DNA from: Brevibacterium permense
GTDB taxonomy: Bacteria; Actinomycetota; Actinomycetes; Actinomycetales; Brevibacteriaceae
NCBI RefSeq assembly: GCF_025506275.1
Contig: NZ_QYCP01000092.1
Coordinates: 124,001 to 188,000 of the forward strand
Direction of reading: 5' to 3'
DNA length: 64,000 nt
Made by a program: the position numbers and the translations under genes. The number at the start of each line of letters is the position of its first letter. The stretch's first letter is position 1. Below, in pieces: positions 63,257 to 64,000 of the stretch. The notes under the pieces were generated by a model, which did not search any database, was not told the DNA's origin, and was given only the letters and a program-made list of their open reading frames with translations.

Positions 63257-64000
63257 TCAGGCTTGGCGCAGGCTCCGCTTGAGGATCTTCCCGGCCGAGT
63301 TCTTCGGCAGTTCGGCAACGAACTCCACCCGCTTGGGCACCTTGAATCCGGCCAAACGGGACTTGACGTGACCGATGACCTCTTCGGCCGACAACGGCGG
63401 GTGGCCGTCCTTGAGGACGACGAAGGCGGCGACTGCCTCGATCCACTTCTCATCGGCAATCCCGACCACTGCCACCTCGGCGACCTGGGGCAGTTCGAAG
63501 ACGGCGTCCTCAACTTGGCGGCTGGCGACCAGCACGCCTCCCGTGTTGATCACGTCCTTGACCCGGTCGACGACCTCGACGAAGCCCTCCTCGTCGACCT
63601 TGACGAGGTCCCCGGAGTGGAACCAGCCATTGTCGAACGCCTCGGCGGTGGCCTCCGGCCGGTTCCAATAGCCTTCGCACAGCTGCGGCGACCGGTAGAG
63701 GATCTCGCCTTCCTCGCCGGGGCCGACCTCGTCACCGCCGGCGTCGACGACGCGGGTTTCGACGAACATGACCGGGCGACCGGCCGAACCCGGATGATCG
63801 TCATGCTCTTCGGGACGCAGCACAGTGCACAACGGGCCGAGCTCCGACTGGCCGAAGCAGTTGTAGAAGCCCAGTTGCGGAAGCCGCTGGCGCAGGCGCT
63901 CGAGGATCGGTCCGGGCATGATCGAAGCACCGTAGTAGGCCTTGTGGAGGCTGTCGAGGTTGCGGGTTTCGAGGTCAGGGCTGTTGGCCAGCGCCACCCA
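63257..64000 (-). CDS. Acyl-CoA synthetase, C-terminal part (cut by window edge)
   Basis: About 247 residues of an ANL-superfamily ligase; the N-terminal part lies outside the window. YYGASIMPG, the FGQSELGP motif (YGxTE type), GWFHSGDLVKVDEEGF and the hinge DRVKDVINTGG are present. The catalytic lysine is in SAGKILKRSLRQA at the C-terminus. It would activate a fatty or aromatic acid to its CoA ester. It converges on bioB with only 14 bp between the stops and no visible terminator. Confidence 0.9.
   Translation of the reverse strand, partial: WVALANSPDLETRNLDSLHKAYYGASIMPGPILERLRQRLPQLGFYNCFGQSELGPLCTVLRPEEHDDHPGSAGRPVMFVETRVVDAGGDEVGPGEEGEILYRSPQLCEGYWNRPEATAEAFDNGWFHSGDLVKVDEEGFVEVVDRVKDVINTGGVLVASRQVEDAVFELPQVAEVAVVGIADEKWIEAVAAFVVLKDGHPPLSAEEVIGHVKSRLAGFKVPKRVEFVAELPKNSAGKILKRSLRQA

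Overview
The window looks like chromosomal DNA of a high-GC actinobacterium, most probably Brevibacterium or a close relative. This rests on the strong G/C third-position bias, frequent GTG/TTG starts, typical actinobacterial gene neighbourhoods (fasR-fabD-fabH-acpP-fabF next to a DUF3145 gene; aceE next to DUF3052 and ahpE; a divergent yczR/yczE pair; gluABCD) and protein families common in Brevibacterium. The genus is inferred from family resemblance; no 16S rRNA gene is present.

Layout. 1-6.6 kb: yczE and its divergent MocR-type regulator yczR, a YggS-type PLP protein, an ACR3/BASS-type transporter, and an alkylation-repair pair (Ada-AlkA fusion and Ogt) that ends in a perfect 62-bp palindrome, then tRNA-Ala. 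6.6-13.7 kb: a small basic protein with an operator-like leader, an AT-richer gene-poor stretch, a tandem universal stress protein with an alpha/beta hydrolase, small membrane proteins, an MFS carrier and a POT peptide carrier. 13.9-23.8 kb: a CPBP membrane protein, then a nearly complete molybdenum cofactor and molybdate uptake cluster: two moeA paralogues, a ThiF-rhodanese protein, moaD, moaA, moaC, moaE, an HTH-TOBE protein, modA and a fused modBC. 23.8-30.3 kb: an acyl-CoA synthetase, the glutamate ABC importer gluABCD, a GNAT protein and GluQRS. 30.3-36.8 kb: a GT4 glycosyltransferase whose full reading frame has no ATG/GTG/TTG start, a DMT transporter, tRNA-Asn, a flavin-dependent monooxygenase, an MFS exporter and a degenerate EAL-DICT protein.

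36.9-44.6 kb is an integrated mobile element of about 7.6 kb in the 3' end of a tRNA gene with anticodon CAT, bounded by 50-bp direct repeats. It encodes a tyrosine integrase with a peptidoglycan-binding-like insert, a serine resolvase, two excisionase-like HTH proteins, an HNH endonuclease and several proteins I do not recognise. It also carries arm-type repeats at both ends and a four-copy repeat array. No relaxase, Rep or Tra protein is visible, so it probably depends on a helper.

44.6-55.3 kb: a decayed gene, DUF3145, the type II fatty-acid synthesis operon with its FasR-like regulator, pyruvate dehydrogenase E1 (aceE), DUF3052, AhpE and a HIT protein. Acetyl-CoA production and fatty-acid synthesis genes therefore lie side by side. 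55.3-64 kb: a TipA-like MerR regulator, a cystathionine/methionine PLP lyase with a divergent Lrp regulator, DUF1801, a DUF2249-cupin protein, tRNA-Val, a TetR regulator, tRNA-Pro, a uracil/xanthine permease, biotin synthase behind a BioQ-like operator, and the 3' part of an acyl-CoA synthetase cut by the window edge.

Most of the window is ordinary core chromosome. The integrated element and a few structural oddities (perfect palindromes, the non-canonical start, the integrase insert) deserve the closest look.
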